This document shows, piece after piece, positions 1 to 12,812 of a stretch of DNA of 64,000 bases. The notes under the pieces are model-generated. The model was not told the DNA's origin, did not search any database, and saw only the letters and a list, made by a program, of their open reading frames with translations. The stretch is from Chamaecyparis obtusa (Eukaryota; Streptophyta; Pinopsida; Cupressales; Cupressaceae): contig BSBK01006748.1 in the NCBI GenBank assembly GCA_027943335.1, positions 1 through 64,000 on the forward strand, given 5' to 3'. The first letter of the stretch is position 1. Each line of letters begins with the position of its first letter. The translations under genes and the position numbers were made by a program.

Positions 1-933
1 AGAAATTACCAAAGATGTTGACTTTTTGTCATCATTTGCCCTCTAGATTAAAAAGTTTCATCACAAGGTTCATATACACAGTGTTAGGACTTTAAAAAAT
101 AGACAAAAAGGCTTAAAAACCCTTCAAAATTTCTCTAAGTCACAAAACCCTATGTATAGCCCCTAGGGTTTGCTAATAAGCATGCACTTTACTTCTATTT
201 TGTAGTTGATCGGGTGTCATTGATCACAATCACTTAAGTTACCCATTGATGCCCTTTTCATCATGGAAATGACCAACCCCTTACCTCTTTTATGAGCTTC
301 CTAAATGTCTTCACAGCTTCACAAACAATCTTTCCCCTTAATGTCAAGAAGTTGTGAATCCACGTCGCGGTTAAAGTTTGGCTTGTCGTCATCTCATAGG
401 GAAACATTCCAATGAATTTCATTGGACTCCAAAATGGTGAAAGTTTGAGGCAAGGACGATAGGCCACCTATTTTTATTTTATGGAATACTTGTAGTGGCA
501 TGACAAAGGAGGACGAGTAGATGCGGTCCACACTTTTTAAGAAAATGTCTTTCTATTTGACCAAAGAACATTGGGCCCGTTCTTGGCCATTGACAAAATG
601 GTGATATGAAAAGGGATGTCATCACAGTTCAAAAGAATCTTTTAATACATATTATTTATTAAGTTGGGTCTATCTGATATAACAAAGAATATAATATTAT
701 ACTTTGTAAAAATACTATAATATACATTTTTAAATTTAAATATTAGTAAAATAATAAATACAATAGACTTGTGATCGTTTTAAAATAGTTTTATTATATT
801 TTATTATTTAAAATCTAAAAGGTTTTTCAAAAGGAATTTACAGCCTACTAAATAAAGATGACAATATAATAATTATATTAGCAAAGATAAATGTTATTGG
901 AGGAAGATCATTCTTCATGAAAAAGGGACTTAT
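1..933. other. Unnamed spacer, left part of duplicated segment (copy A)
   Basis: Non-coding by eye: every reading frame is short. It aligns closely to 38058-38843 plus 42482-42626 in copy B, with scattered substitutions and small indels. In B the match is interrupted by a LINE. Homology already begins at base 1, so the duplicated segment probably extends left of the window. No promoter or RNA was recognised. Confidence 0.75.
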
Positions 934-2498
934 GAAAATGTAGTGGGGATAAAAGGTGTATATGAATGTATAATGATGGGAAATACAAGATCCACTTCTA
1001 AATCCGAATTCCCAAGGGAGAGATCCAAATTGATCAACCAAAAGGTTAATGCACAAAAGAATCAATCTATTGAGAATACGAATGAAGGAGAAAACCTTAT
1101 ATTTTGTTATAAAAAGTATGTGTTTGAAATTTGAAATGAATAGAAGACAAATACTAACATCAAGATAAGATAAATCTAGAAAAGATTGATTTTTTATGTT
1201 TGTGTATAGTTTTGGGAAATTGTGTAACCTGCTCTGGACTAGAAATTCTGAGACAGAGAAAACCTAGAAAAAATTTTGTCTTTCGGAGCCAGGTTGACTT
1301 TGACCTAGATGGCAGGGCACAATCTTACCCTAGGGCACAATCTTACTCCGAGGCACAATCTTACCCCTCACTGAAGGTCGACATTGAACTAAAATAGCTC
1401 CGACAGAAATTCTATTTGCGGATCTCGGAAGTTTGTTGAAAAGGGTATACAGATCTGAACTTTAATTCGCTATCTTGTACCTGTACCTACAAGAAAAATG
1501 GGTTTTGTTGTTTGGATGGGGAGTTTTCCTTGGTCAAACCCCAGTTTGGAATCAACCTTGAAATGTAATTGAAATTGCAATCTATATAAACAAATTAAAT
1601 GGAACTATTCACATTGCTTATGTTGAAGTCCTTGTGGAGGATTTGAATCATTGAATCCACAAGTATGGATGCTCCAAATGAATGTAGAAATGTATGTAGG
1701 ATGTCTCAAATCAATCTCATTAGATCTTCAACACCAAACTTGAATGGATCTTGGACTAGGAGAAAGCTTGAATGAATGTGGATGGAGGAATCTTCAACAA
1801 GAGGGCTCTAAAGAGATTGAATGCTTCAATGACTAACAATGGACCTCCATGATGAATGCTTGAAGATGAATGAATGCTTTCCTTCTCCTTTCTTTCTTGA
1901 TCACTTGATTGTACTTGCTTGAATTCAATGGTGAGTGGATGCTTGCTCATGAAAAGTGCATGTGAAAATGAGAGAGAAAGGCTTCCTTTTATAGTGATCT
2001 AGGGCACAAACTTCTAGAGAGACCAACGTTGGAGAATTAAATCCCAATTAACCTTAACCCCGAGAAATGGACCTAAATTAAATATTATTTAAGAGTTTAC
2101 CATTTTGAAATCAGAAACAGCTGACCCGAAAGCGGGAAATAAAACTTTTCAAAGCCCGACATCCTGAAACTTCCAGAACTTGAAATTTGGACCTAGGGTC
2201 AGGGTCGAGGTCGACTCTAACCTAGGTCAGAGTCGAGGTCAACTTTGACCTATGTCAAGGTCAAGTTCAACCTTGACCTATCAAGTCGTCATTGACCTAG
2301 AAAGTCAAAGTTCACAGTTTCTCAGAAAGAGTTGTCAGAAAGAGGCTGGAAACAAGGGAAGAGAAGCAGAACAACAAGGAAACAGCTAGATCCAGTCAAA
2401 TATCTATTCAAGGCGCTTGACATGACCCCAAACCACTTACTCAGAGGGCTAAACATTCTCAACATGGAAGTGCTTCCATTTTAAGACAATACAGAAAA
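934..2498. mobile_element. Solo LTR (1,555 bp, 939-2493) with 5-bp target duplication
   Basis: The insert starts TGTAGTGG at 939 and ends CAATACA at 2493, giving TGTA/TACA inverted ends. It is flanked by GAAAA at 934-938 and again at 2494-2498. Copy B keeps the unoccupied site at 42627-42631, with one GAAAA and the same flanks. TG...CA ends, a 5-bp duplication and no coding region fit a solo LTR left by recombination between two LTRs. A TATA-like CTATAAAAGG on the minus strand near 1988-1998 suggests that the LTR points leftwards. The presumed upstream part (about 2190-2310) is packed with GGTC/GACC-rich short repeats in both orientations. The family was not identified. Confidence 0.8.
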
Positions 2499-3778
2499 TC
2501 ATTTTTTTGAAGTGAGATTAAATCTTTCCACACATACCAAATGATGGGATTAATAACAATTAAATTAACTAAGTAATGAAGTTCTAGAGATGCACCTTAT
2601 GGATCATGTCAGCTTCCCCTAACAAAATTATTTGGTGAGGGAAAACATCTTGTCAATTCAAAGAACATTTGTAGACTACTATAATTGTTTTGAATATTAT
2701 AGATTTATTGTATCAATTGTACAAATACAATTCAACTGGTTAAATAGTCTCACCTTAAATTCTTGAGAATAGATTACACTAAGCTTATTTTCAGTCATTT
2801 AATTACACTTCTAACTTCAATAATAAAATTGAAGATGTTCTCCCTTATTTCTCATTTCTATGAAAGATGGTTTCCATTAGTTATTTCTATTAGTTCTCAT
2901 ATGAGTTGAAAATTCCTTCAATGCTCAAGGAGTTGTGCAAATTGGGGAATTGCTTGTTAGGATTTTTTAGAAATTAGTTTTCACTATTTATTTTATGTTG
3001 GGAGGTGGTTTGTTCTATTTATGCCACATGCAATGCTTAATCAATGCAAGGATGAAATAATTAATAGTAAATTTTTATTTTCTAATGAACGACAACAGGT
3101 AAGAGTAAGTTTTAGTTTTGATTATTACACCTCTTTTTATTTAAGAATATATTGAATAAAATAACTCTTTATTTTATTTATTTATTTATTGTGTAGAAAA
3201 TATAATTCATTCAATTTCATTACTATTTTAGAATTTTTTTTCAATTTTCCAATTTAATTTATTTAAGTATATTTTGATTTTTATTGTGTTTTTTAAGAGT
3301 TTTCTTATTTTTCATTGCTATAAGTTTAATCAAATAAGTATAACATGTTTTTTTTATTATAATGAATATGTATATATTTATATTTGCAATGGTGAAAAAT
3401 ATATATTAAACATATTATATTTATAATAATAAAAATATATATTAATCATATTTATCTATTTAAATTGTAGATGATTCATAATATAGAAAAAATTATAATT
3501 AAAATTTAAAGGCACAATATAGATTCATATCTAAAAAAATAAAAATATAACAGCAAATTAAAAATTTAAAGAAAACTTTGGACAGTAAATTATTATTTAG
3601 TGAAAGAATGATCCTTCGTCATAGAAAGAGATCTATTTCAAGAAACATTCCACAAGAAGATCTAAATCTCTCCATCCACTCCGAAGAATGGGACTAACTT
3701 TATAATAAAGTTTTAGAGATGCATTTAATTTAGAGTCATTTGCCTTCTCATGATTAATAATTTACTCCTAAATTGTGC
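2499..3778. other. AT-rich spacer downstream of OMT copy A
   Basis: This AT-rich stretch with many short A and T runs matches 42632-43928 of copy B almost throughout. No gene, RNA or element ends were recognised. It would contain the 3' untranslated region of the OMT gene, but no polyadenylation signal can be singled out in such AT-rich sequence. Confidence 0.6.
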
Positions 3779-5320
3779 TTAAACCTTGATGGCTTCTATA
3801 ATCTTCATTTTTTAAAATAGTCCAGGCAGCCCCATCATCTTCACTACACTGAATCCTGACATTTGAAGCAGTTTTTTCCATTCCTGCACGCTCCTCTCTT
3901 TTCCTCCATTTGCAAAGGCGATCATAATCAGATCCGCAACCATTTCCATTGACTTATTTGGCTTTGATGCTTCTACCGTCATGTTTTCTGCCACTATGAG
4001 TCTTCCATTCTCAGGCAAAGCCTTGTGGCAATTTCCAAGTATCTTTAAGCAACTCTCCTCATCCCAGTCTATTAATACATTCTGCATCACACACAGCCAT
4101 TGCATTTATAACCCAAAAACTCAGATAATCTAAGTTAAGTTCTTTCAGGAAACTAAAACTAAGTGAGATGGTGGATTAAAAGAGATCTTTACCTTGAAAA
4201 ATATGGCGTCTGCAATGGGTATGCTATCAAACAAACTGCCACCCACGTTCTCTATTCCTGCAGAATTTTTGCTTGGGGTCATGAGGTCAGGATTCAACTG
4301 TGTAGTTTTTTGAGTCAAACTCATTGACCCATGTTTCATGAGTAGTAGTTCACACAAACCCATCTCTCATGAGAATGAATGGAACACTTAACACTCATTG
4401 GATCTAGGTGATGCTCACAGAGGTGAAGCATGGGGACTTCTTGGGAGGTCACCCATCCCAGTATTACTCCAGCTCAAGCGCGCTTAACTATAGAGTTTCC
4501 TCAATGGTTAAACCCACTCTGCTTGCAACTCCATTTGCAAAACCTTCACCAAGTATTGTGTCTTATGAACCATTCATTAGAAAGCCCCTTAAGCTCATCA
4601 ATTAATAGCATATCCACACTTTTTGGTATGAAAGAAACAAAAGAGTAAATTTACCTGGAATTGATGGGGTAGTCTGAACAACATGAGGAAGATCAAAGTT
4701 GATTCCATGGATGTGGGATAAGCCTTTACAATGTGCTCCAATGCCGTTTCTTTTCCTCCTCCCACATCCACCAAAGTTTTCACATCCTTGAAACCATCAT
4801 AGCAGCTCAAAATTTGCTCCATACCCAGAACCGTAAGAGTGGACATGCAATCATTGACAACACTGCTAACAAGTGTGTCATCCTTCCCATACGCCCACAA
4901 GTCCTTTCCATGAGCATTGCAGTCTTGAAGCACACATTCATGAAGATGGTGCCACGGCGCCATTAACACAGGCTGTGCTTCCATGAGGAGAAGAGGCACA
5001 AGATTCCCTGGATTATTCTCCCTAACATAAAACCTCTTTGCAGAATCAGTGAGCCCATATCGAATATCAGATGGGCTGTTGCTTTGGACAAAAATGCCCT
5101 TGATAGAGAGATATGTGAGAATGCGAGAAAGGTAATGCAGATTGGGAGATTCAGTGGGTAGTTTTGCAGCGATCTGATCGAGAGAAAGGGATGCATTGGG
5201 GCCTGCTTTTGCTATGATATCAGGAATATTGAGAAGTATGGCGGATTTGAGAACAAGGGTGGGAACAAACGAAAAAATGGTTTCTAAGGCCTGATCCAAC
5301 TCAGCTGCAGCCATTGCCAT
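3779..5320 (-). pseudogene. Plant SAM-dependent O-methyltransferase, copy A (broken)
   Basis: This is a class of enzyme that moves a methyl group from S-adenosylmethionine to a hydroxyl of phenolic or related small molecules, normally in the cytosol. Three exons are visible: 5320-4655 (MAMAAAELDQ start, dimerisation domain, then the SAM-binding motif LVDVGGGK), 4257-4193 (GIENVGGSLFDS...) and 4081-3812 (NVLIDWDEESCLKILGNC...). Introns obey GT-AG, and the exons join in frame at P-G and K-N. An intact form would be about 348 residues, normal for the family. Defects: one G is missing from the G run at 4715-4717 compared with copy B, shifting the frame near the end of exon 1. The SAM motif reads GGGKE, not GGGKG. 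Four residues (FEKA) are deleted near 4915. A premature TAA at 3812-3814 removes the last 11 residues, and the ancestral stop is at 3779-3781. The position that is His in VLHDW-type motifs is Ile (VLIDW). The substrate cannot be inferred. Confidence 0.85.
4288..4610 (-). repeat. 5S rRNA-derived repeat inside OMT intron 1 (copy A)
   Basis: Bases 4426-4500, read on the minus strand, resemble the 3' two thirds of plant 5S rRNA. The landmarks are GTTAAGCGCGCTTGAGC, GGGATGGGTGACCTCC and AGAAGTCC. Its sense is the same as that of the OMT gene. Flanking sequence on both sides is not 5S. Two known sources fit: Cassandra-type TRIM LTRs, which carry a 5S domain, or a 5S-derived SINE. I could not place LTR ends, so the class is inference. 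It is not a working 5S gene, because the 5' third and the T-run terminator are absent. Confidence 0.65.
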
Positions 5321-5387
5321 TTTCTTTACTGAAGAATGTTCACAAAGCAAATCTGAGTTGCTTGATTGTTGTGGAAGTCGAGGTGAT

Positions 5388-5395
5388 TATATAGA
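5388..5395 (-). promoter_or_regulatory. TATA box of OMT copy A
   Basis: CTATATAA on the minus strand lies about 70 bases before the chosen ATG (5318-5320), a normal plant spacing with a short leader. The same box at the same distance is kept in copy B (45641-45648). Confidence 0.55.
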
Positions 5396-8150
5396 GGATT
5401 TTGGAAGAATGTAGACCGTTCATATACCGCCATCAAATCAACGGGTCCAGTTGAGAGCAAGGAGAAGGTATAATTTGAAGTTATTAAGAAGTGGTTTCTT
5501 TCCTAATCAGTTACGTGTCTATCCTTTCTCTCTGACTTGCAAGCTTTAAATTAGGGCACCGCTTTAAAGAATCATTTATGTCTACGATAATATCTGTCCT
5601 TTCTCTCTGGCTTGCAAGCTTCTAGAGAATCATTTATGACTACGATAAACTCGCTATTGTCAACTTTGCTGGTAGTGAAAACTGCCAAATTCGTGATGAT
5701 AGGTAAGCTGTCAGTTTATTTTTTTTCCATTCACGGTGAAATATATAAGGGAAGTTTGAAAAAAAAAACTAAGTATCTGGTTGATAAAATATGTGTTTTA
5801 CTTTACCATTTAGACGTTGCCCAAACAGAAGAGTAAAAAATAAAATAAAGAAATGACGTTTACTCCTTCGATTTGTGCCTGTGCTGATATTAAACCTGAC
5901 AATTGCAGAAGGTTGTACCTCGATTGGATTGATTGGATTGCAACTATGATTAAGATGGCATACTCATGACACATGGGCAAAGAGTTCAATTGGGGGAATC
6001 TGTCGGCTGCATAGCCTTGAAATTCTTATTATGATGTGGTTATGATTATGTTGTAATCAGTTATAGATAGAATTTTATTGTGCTAGGTTAAACATGATAA
6101 TCTCAATTAATATATGTTGAAGAATTGCTTCTTTAATGGAATTGTTGATTAATGTTATTCAAATAGATTAGATTTTGAAATGAAACTGAATCATCCAAAT
6201 TAACTAAATTAATTAGGAAGATTTAGATATAACACCTAAATTTAATGGATTCATAAAATGGGAGCTGCCTGACAATGCATTTAATAAATGGAAGTATGCA
6301 TGCCATGGAATGGAATGGGCGGATGGTGGAGGAATCTGTCAGCTGCATCGTCTCGTCTGAGTACAATTCAACAAGATTGAGACGATCACAATCATCTATA
6401 AAATTGTCCAGCTTTCAATGCTTAAGGTAAGTCAACATACACAAGTATTTGGGGGCAGCGGCTATGCAGCCACGAAAATTGTAAGCCATACGAAGGGGAA
6501 ACACTTGGTTTTTTTTTTCAAAAGTTAGGAAAAAACTATATAAAAAAGCAGATTTTGGTACTGTTTAATATGGTATCTCTAACATACTATGGATGGATTT
6601 ATGGATAGGTCTAAGTTGGCTTATTGGTGAAAAAGTGTATTTAGGAAGTAGTTTCAAACAAGTATGTGTTCCTTTCCACGAAAATGGATCTCAAAATTTT
6701 CTCAAATAATTTTCTCAAGCTTTATGATCCGTAGCTCAAGGTAAGCAATTTGCATGGAGGAGTAATCATCAAAACATACCACATATATTCACTAAAGAAC
6801 TCAATGGTTTATGCTTGACACTTTTCTACACATGCCAGCCTCTAGTGTACTTCTCTACATTTCTTCTGACAGAGTTGTTGACAGCTTGATTTCACTGACA
6901 TTTGATCCATCCTGCACATTTTTTCCACATCCATTGCTGTTCAAATTATCTTTTGTTGTAATCTTGGTTTTGTGTAGTGGTAGTTCATTTTTGTTAATTA
7001 TAAATTTTATTTTCGTAGAATCTAAGTTGAGTTATAGTTGAAGTATAACATTAATTGGTGACTTTTTAGTGAATACAAGTTGTTAGATTAAATGTCAAAT
7101 ATTGCACACAAGCTAGCACAATACAATTTAAGCAGATTTTGTATTACAATAACAATGTCTTCTATTAGAGATAATGGCAGCATTTAATATTTAAAATATT
7201 TTATTTCTCACCACTTGTCGTTGAAGGTTATGTATAAACAAAATTAAAAGTTTAACAAATAAAATATACTTATGTAAAATTAAAAAAATTAAATCTAACA
7301 GTATTTTAAAAAATAATGTGTAAATAATTCCTCTGAAGCCTGGAATTTGACGGTCACCCCTACATGCCGTTTGATCATTTTAAAACCCTTCATTTTACGT
7401 TTTAATGAAAATATTGAATGTCATTTTTTTAGTATAGAAATAATTTAACAAACTATTTTAAATTTAAATATTTTATCAATATTATATTTAAAAATATACT
7501 CTTCTACTAAACTTTTAAAAATGTCAAGTGTGAACAAGAAATATAATCATCAAGATTAATATTTATGTTAGGATTTGATGTTGTTTTAAGTAAGTTGTGT
7601 TTAATTATATTTTTTCACTTGAAATTCATTTTAAAGATTAGCTAGATTTTAGTCATATGATAGGAGCGTTATATTAGCTCACAAGACTATAAATATATGT
7701 AACTATTAACTATTATAATAACATATTAAATTATTGTTACTTGATATAAAATAATTATTAAATTCATAGATGCAAATTATGTAGTTAACGTAAATATAAT
7801 TAAAAATTATTAATGTTTATTATAATAAAAAAATTTACAATTACAAATCTATTAGATGTTTTGAAGATACTATCTAAAACTTATACATATGTATCTTCAT
7901 TTTATTGGAACAAATTGAATTATTTAAAATATGTTATGATAAAATTATGAAATTGTATTATTGAAACAAAATTAAAATTACCTTTAAATTAAAAAGGTCA
8001 TAAATCTAATTATCTCAAATGAACAAAAGAAACATAGACCCATCTTTAATTTGTCATCATTAGTTGCACCACTTCTGATTTTTATAATATTTCTATATAT
8101 TTATTTCTTCTATCACTATCTACCCCTCTCCCCTTACCCAATTTTCCCTT
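5396..8150. other. OMT upstream and AT-rich spacer, copy A
   Basis: No gene was recognised. Bases 5400-5715 match copy B 45650-45975 in the same direction. Bases about 5745-6345 match B 46000-46265 plus 52574-52930 in the opposite direction, so this block is inverted between copies. Bases 6280-6455 match B 54961-55155 directly. About 6456-7125 is absent from B, and 7126-8150 matches B 55160-56063. The CGGCTATGCAGCC-type motif recurs at the block edges. Confidence 0.6.
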
Positions 8151-8211
8151 AATTTAACTTTAACATATCTTCATCGCACCCATTGCACACTAAGGTGTGA
8201 TTGCTAGTTAT

Positions 8212-8213
<2 letters not shown>
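8151..8213. repeat. 64-bp direct repeat, left copy (copy A)
   Basis: It starts TTTAACTTTAACATATC and ends CTAGTTATAA. Nearly the same sequence recurs at 9322-9385, so the two bracket the microsatellite and TTAGGG-like tract. Copy B has the same bracketing at about 56064-56131 and 57613-57670. Confidence 0.7.
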
Positions 8214-8573
<360 letters not shown>

Positions 8574-8584
8574 TAAATGGTTTC

Positions 8585-9321
8585 AGGGTTATTGTTATGG
8601 TAATGGTTGGGTTGCATTACATTTACAATTAGTATTAAGATAATGGTTAGTGTTAGGGGAACTATTAGGTTACATTTAAGAAATTTTTTAAGGAGACTAC
8701 TTCTATTACGGTTAAGGTTGGTCATATTGTTAAGGTTTAGGTTATTATTAGGGATAGTGTTCCTATTATGGTTAAGGTTGGTGTTATTGCTACAATTATG
8801 GTTAGTGTTAGGGGAACTGGTAGGTTACATTTAAGAAATTTGTTAGGGTTACTGCTCAAATTACAGTTAAGGTTAGTGTTATTGTTACAGTTAAGGGTAG
8901 TGTTAGCATAATGGTTAGGTTATATGTAATGATATTATTAAGTATTTGAATTTTTTTTATTACATTTAAGATTGTTGTTAGGTTTCATGTTATTATTACG
9001 GTTAAGTTTATTGATATTGTTAAGGTTAAGGTTACTGTTAGGGTTAGTGCTCATATTACAATTAAGGTTAGTGGTATTGTTACACAAGATTAGTGTCAAG
9101 GTAATTGTTAGGTGTTTTTAATGTGGGTTAGTGTTATTTTGACACTGATAGTGCTATTGTTGCACCTAAGGTTAGTGGTAGGGGAATTGTTAGGTTCCAT
9201 TTAAGAAGTTTGTTAGGGTTCATGCTATTATTATGATTAAGGTTATTGTTAGGGTTAGTGCTCGTGTTATGATTAAGATAATTAGTGGTATTGTTACACT
9301 AGGGTGCAACTACTAGTTATA
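8585..9321 (+). repeat. Degenerate TTAGGG-like G/T-rich tract, copy A
   Basis: About 740 bases are built of variable GGTTA, GTTAGGG, GTTATTG and AGGTTAGTG units on the plus strand, with GTTAGGTTACATTTAAGAA recurring. It looks like an old, shuffled minisatellite resembling telomere sequence. It is not a run of the plant telomere unit TTTAGGG. Copy B has the same tract at 56750-57612 with some blocks gained or lost. Confidence 0.7.
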
Positions 9322-9793
9322 ATTTAACTTTAACATATCTATGGCGTACCCATTGCACACTAAGGTGTGATTTCTAGTTATAATTATGAAAGACAATAAA
9401 ATATTTACATTAGAGGAATAACTATAGTTGTAGCACATTCATGTAAATAAAAACAATTTAGGTTTAAATTCACATCATTAGCTGCTAGTTTAATTCTACA
9501 CTATAAAAGAAAGACTCAATAAAAATGAAATATTTTAATTACTCAACACAATCATTACAACTATGAACAGTTGTTAATTGCATATATATTTTTGGTTCAC
9601 TCAGCTCTTCTCATTCTTTGATAAGGATGAGGAAGAGCATTGCATTGTAAATGGTGAATGGAGTAGGAAGACAAGCCAAGAAAGTGGAAATTAAAGTGGA
9701 ATCTATTTGAAGAGAGGATGGAATGATGGAACGGTGTGAGGAGAGAAGGGAAATTGTTGAATTTGGTCATGGAGGAATATGAGAATTAAAGCA
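9322..9793. other. Right 64-bp repeat and quiet spacer, copy A
   Basis: Bases 9322-9385 are the right copy of the 64-bp direct repeat. The rest is non-coding, matches copy B 57671-58068, and runs into the target site of the 8-kb element. No gene was seen. Confidence 0.6.
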
Positions 9794-9798
9794 GACTT

Positions 9799-12700
9799 TG
9801 TTAGGCCAATTTTCTCTCATAGCAAAATCTTGTGAGATTGGCTTGTTCCCTGCAATGCGTTTGTCAAGTGTCCTGCCCTGTGTTCTTCTTGTTGTCACCT
9901 TGCTCTGGTCCAAACTGCATCTCCTAAATCATAATGCCCAGAAAGTAATTCGAGTTTCAAGGTTCGCGGGAAGCAAATTTAAAAATCTGCCATAGTGTCA
10001 AAAAGCCACAGTGTTTCTGAAACTCCATGATGTTTTCGGCCTGTGTTTTCGGCCTTCATTGTTTTCGACCCTGTGCTTCTTGCTTTTGTGCGCTTATCCT
10101 TTGGCGTCGAAAACTCTATGTGTTTTCAGTCTTCCGCTGTGTCGAAAACTTTGTGTGTTTTCAACCTCCCAGTTCCCTATTTGTCGGCTTTCCTAAAGTG
10201 TGCAAGTGCGATGACGGGTGGGCTCGGGCCTTCAATGCTCTTCTTGATTGGCTGTCGCATGGCCGCATGTCAGACTTTTCTGACATTCGATCATGTGACC
10301 GCCTGCCACCTATCCAAGTGGTCCCAGCTCTTCATTGTGTTCAGCTGCCTGGCGGTTAGTCTTCTTCTCGCAACCTGGTGACTTGTGGTTATCTCCTGTT
10401 CGCTGGTTTCTAGCGGTTATTCCCTTAGCATTCAGCGACCTGACGGGTGGTCTATTTCTCTTTAGTCATGTAATCTCTTCATTCTTGGTGGTTAGCGGCT
10501 GACATATCACAACTTGGCAAACGGTTAGTCATGTATTCACTAAATTTTTGGTAGTTTGTTGGCGGGTTTTCATTCATCTGTGTGGTGATGACTTGGCTTG
10601 TCAGAGGTGCCCACGTTGAAAGCTTTTAATCTAACGGTCAGCATATGATTTCAAGGAATATTCCAAGCCTTTGAGATCATGCGCCATCTGTCAGATTTTA
10701 TTCCATTTTGCCAGGTTGCCTGTTGTGCTCAGAGGTGGGGCCATTGTCAGTGGGGTCTGTGATGAAGATAGATCTAACGGTCAGCGTAAGTTCTCATGGG
10801 ATTTGTCAGAGCCATGAGATCTTACGCCAGCCGTTCATTTCAAAGGCTTAAGGAAAGTGGGTCTCGTGCCAGTGACCGGGCGTGAACTATAAATGGTTTG
10901 GTGACATGTGGCTTCAGGCGGGCCCAGTTGGAGTCTAGTGTTTGGCGGTCTGGATATAAAGGTGGCGGTGCCAATAAGATGTAGTCTTATCGCTGGTTCG
11001 TGAGATGATTTGGCGGTTCCCCAATTCATTTGGCGACTTGGCGAACAGTGATTGTGGGATCACTAAATTCTTTAGCGGAGGCAGGGTGTATTCCGTGAAT
11101 TGGCAAAGGTTCCTTTGTCGCCAGTTTGCCAGATCACTTAAGTGGCATTTTTAACATGTGCGGTCGTGTGTTCGCAGGATTCAACTGTGGTTAAGCTTTT
11201 CATTCCATGATTGGGATTTTTCCTTGTCACCAATTCATGGAATGTTGACCCTTGGTGCTTGATGAGTTAGAGGATTTGAAGCTCGGGAAGATGAAAGATC
11301 TACGGTCAGGACTTTATTGCCAATCTCCGATCGAATCAGCACTGCCGATGTGCTGCTGGCGCCAAGACTTAGCCATTGGAGTTCAAATTCAAATCTTAGA
11401 GACAATTCCAGCAACCAATAAGGACTAAAATTGATGACAGAGGGGGCCAGAGTTGGTGAATTTGAACTTCTCTTCCGTTCCAGTGTGGTCCAAGGTGCCT
11501 TGAGGGTTTGTAGGGATTTGTGCCATGTGGTTTTGAGCTCGAGGAACTATTTGCAGGTAGTGATTAGACTTATTTTAATGGCATTCCTGGTGTAATATGC
11601 TGAGCTCCAAAATTTTCATGATTGTTGATCTGCTAGAGATTTGTTTTCTCCAGGATGCTTATGCTTCTTGCCCCTGCAGTAAATTTTGTGACTGTTTGAG
11701 TTGGTTGGGTAGTTGAAACCCTGACCCTAGTTGTCTGTAGCTTGTTGCATTCTGTTTGAGAATTCCAAGGCAGATAGTGGTATAAATTGCAAGTTGTTCG
11801 ACTTTGTAAGGGTTCCTTCTTCTGCAAATTTTTGAGTAGAATTGGTTCCAGTGAAGGGTTTTGTTCTGCAGATTTCTCCTTTTCTCTACATATAGAGTGT
11901 TCTTCTCTCCTTGCTAATTCTGATAATATAATGCATATTGGAATTGATTTGTCTTATGTACGAGAATTTAATACATTCTTACTGTTACCAAGCTATCTCC
12001 ATTTGAATTCTGAGTCCATTAATCATACATCAAGGGTGTTTGATTTGTCTATTTGCATTGCCTAAGTGTTTGCAAGTGGAGTTGTCTTTGCAGGGATAAC
12101 TGGTTCAGAGTTAGTATTCATGTATGTATGAGCTGAGGTGTCAAGGATATTTCAGGCTTGTCTTCCAGTGGATGTTGGTTAATGTGTTATCTGTTCATAG
12201 GTCTCTTCTAAGGGGAGGGTCAAAATCCTTTGATGGATAATAACATATTTGAATGCATAGGTGGGTGCTAAGTTGAGGTTTGGTCATGGTGTGTGATTGA
12301 TGTCAGGCATCAACACATTAGGTATATTATTTTCTTGTTTCATAGCTGTCCTTTGCAATACTGTATTTGACTTTATGGCCCATTGGATAAGGCACTGGTC
12401 TATCAGAGACTTAGGGTATCTCAGGGGTCCCTTCAAATCTATTTAAAATCATCTCCATTTAGTCCCACCTTTTCCATTTCATGTTATTAGGATAGGTCTC
12501 TAGTTTTCATACTCACTCCATGCAAGTAGGGCTATTACATGAGATATTGGCTTCATTGAGGTACAGGATACCTAGGAGTTTGAGAACCATTCCATAGTTA
12601 GTGACCTGCAGGCTTGTAGTGTGACACAAATTGTATGAGTGTGCAGATGAGGCAATAACCGCCTGAGTGAATGTGGAGCTCAAAGAAGAAGGAGGATTTC

Positions 12701-12812
12701 TCTTTATCCTCATCAATTGGTGTGTTTTTCTTGTCAAACTTGAGTGCCTAACCTGTGAGTCTAAGCCCAACTATTTGATTCAAGCTTGGTCCTGCAAGGA
12801 AAAAAGCCAACA
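9799..12812 (+). repeat. Left LTR of the 8-kb element
   Basis: TG...CA ended, 3,014 bp. TATAAA at 10955-10960 is the best promoter TATA, with GGTGGCGGTGCC following. Upstream, the U3 part holds two hairpins (about 10636-10690 and 10780-10832). A tRNA-Arg-like stretch lies at 12369-12401. Short frames inside (for example 11787-12065) are not supported as genes. Confidence 0.9.
12369..12401 (+). repeat. tRNA-Arg-like 5' half inside left LTR
   Basis: It reads GACTTTA then TGGCCCATTGGATAAGG then CACTGGTCT. This follows the acceptor strand, D arm (box A) and start of the anticodon arm of plant tRNA-Arg as I know it. The match decays after the anticodon arm, and no good box B (GGTTCGA) follows. 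It is a fragment, not a tRNA gene. The right LTR copy (17380-17412) reads GACTCTG, which is closer to the tRNA. Confidence 0.65.

Noticed and set aside
4426..4500. Working 5S rRNA gene
   Set aside because: The first third and the terminator are missing and there is no tandem array.
8585..9321. Interstitial telomere
   Set aside because: Units are too irregular and are not the plant TTTAGGG repeat; only a loose resemblance can be claimed.
10027..10381. Overlapping 110-residue frames in the left LTR (and 15054-15392 in the right)
   Set aside because: Three frames are open at once in GC-richer LTR sequence with no motif; the right LTR copies differ without codon pattern.
12369..12440. Working tRNA-Arg gene
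   Set aside because: The match stops after the anticodon arm; no T arm, box B or 3' acceptor strand follows.
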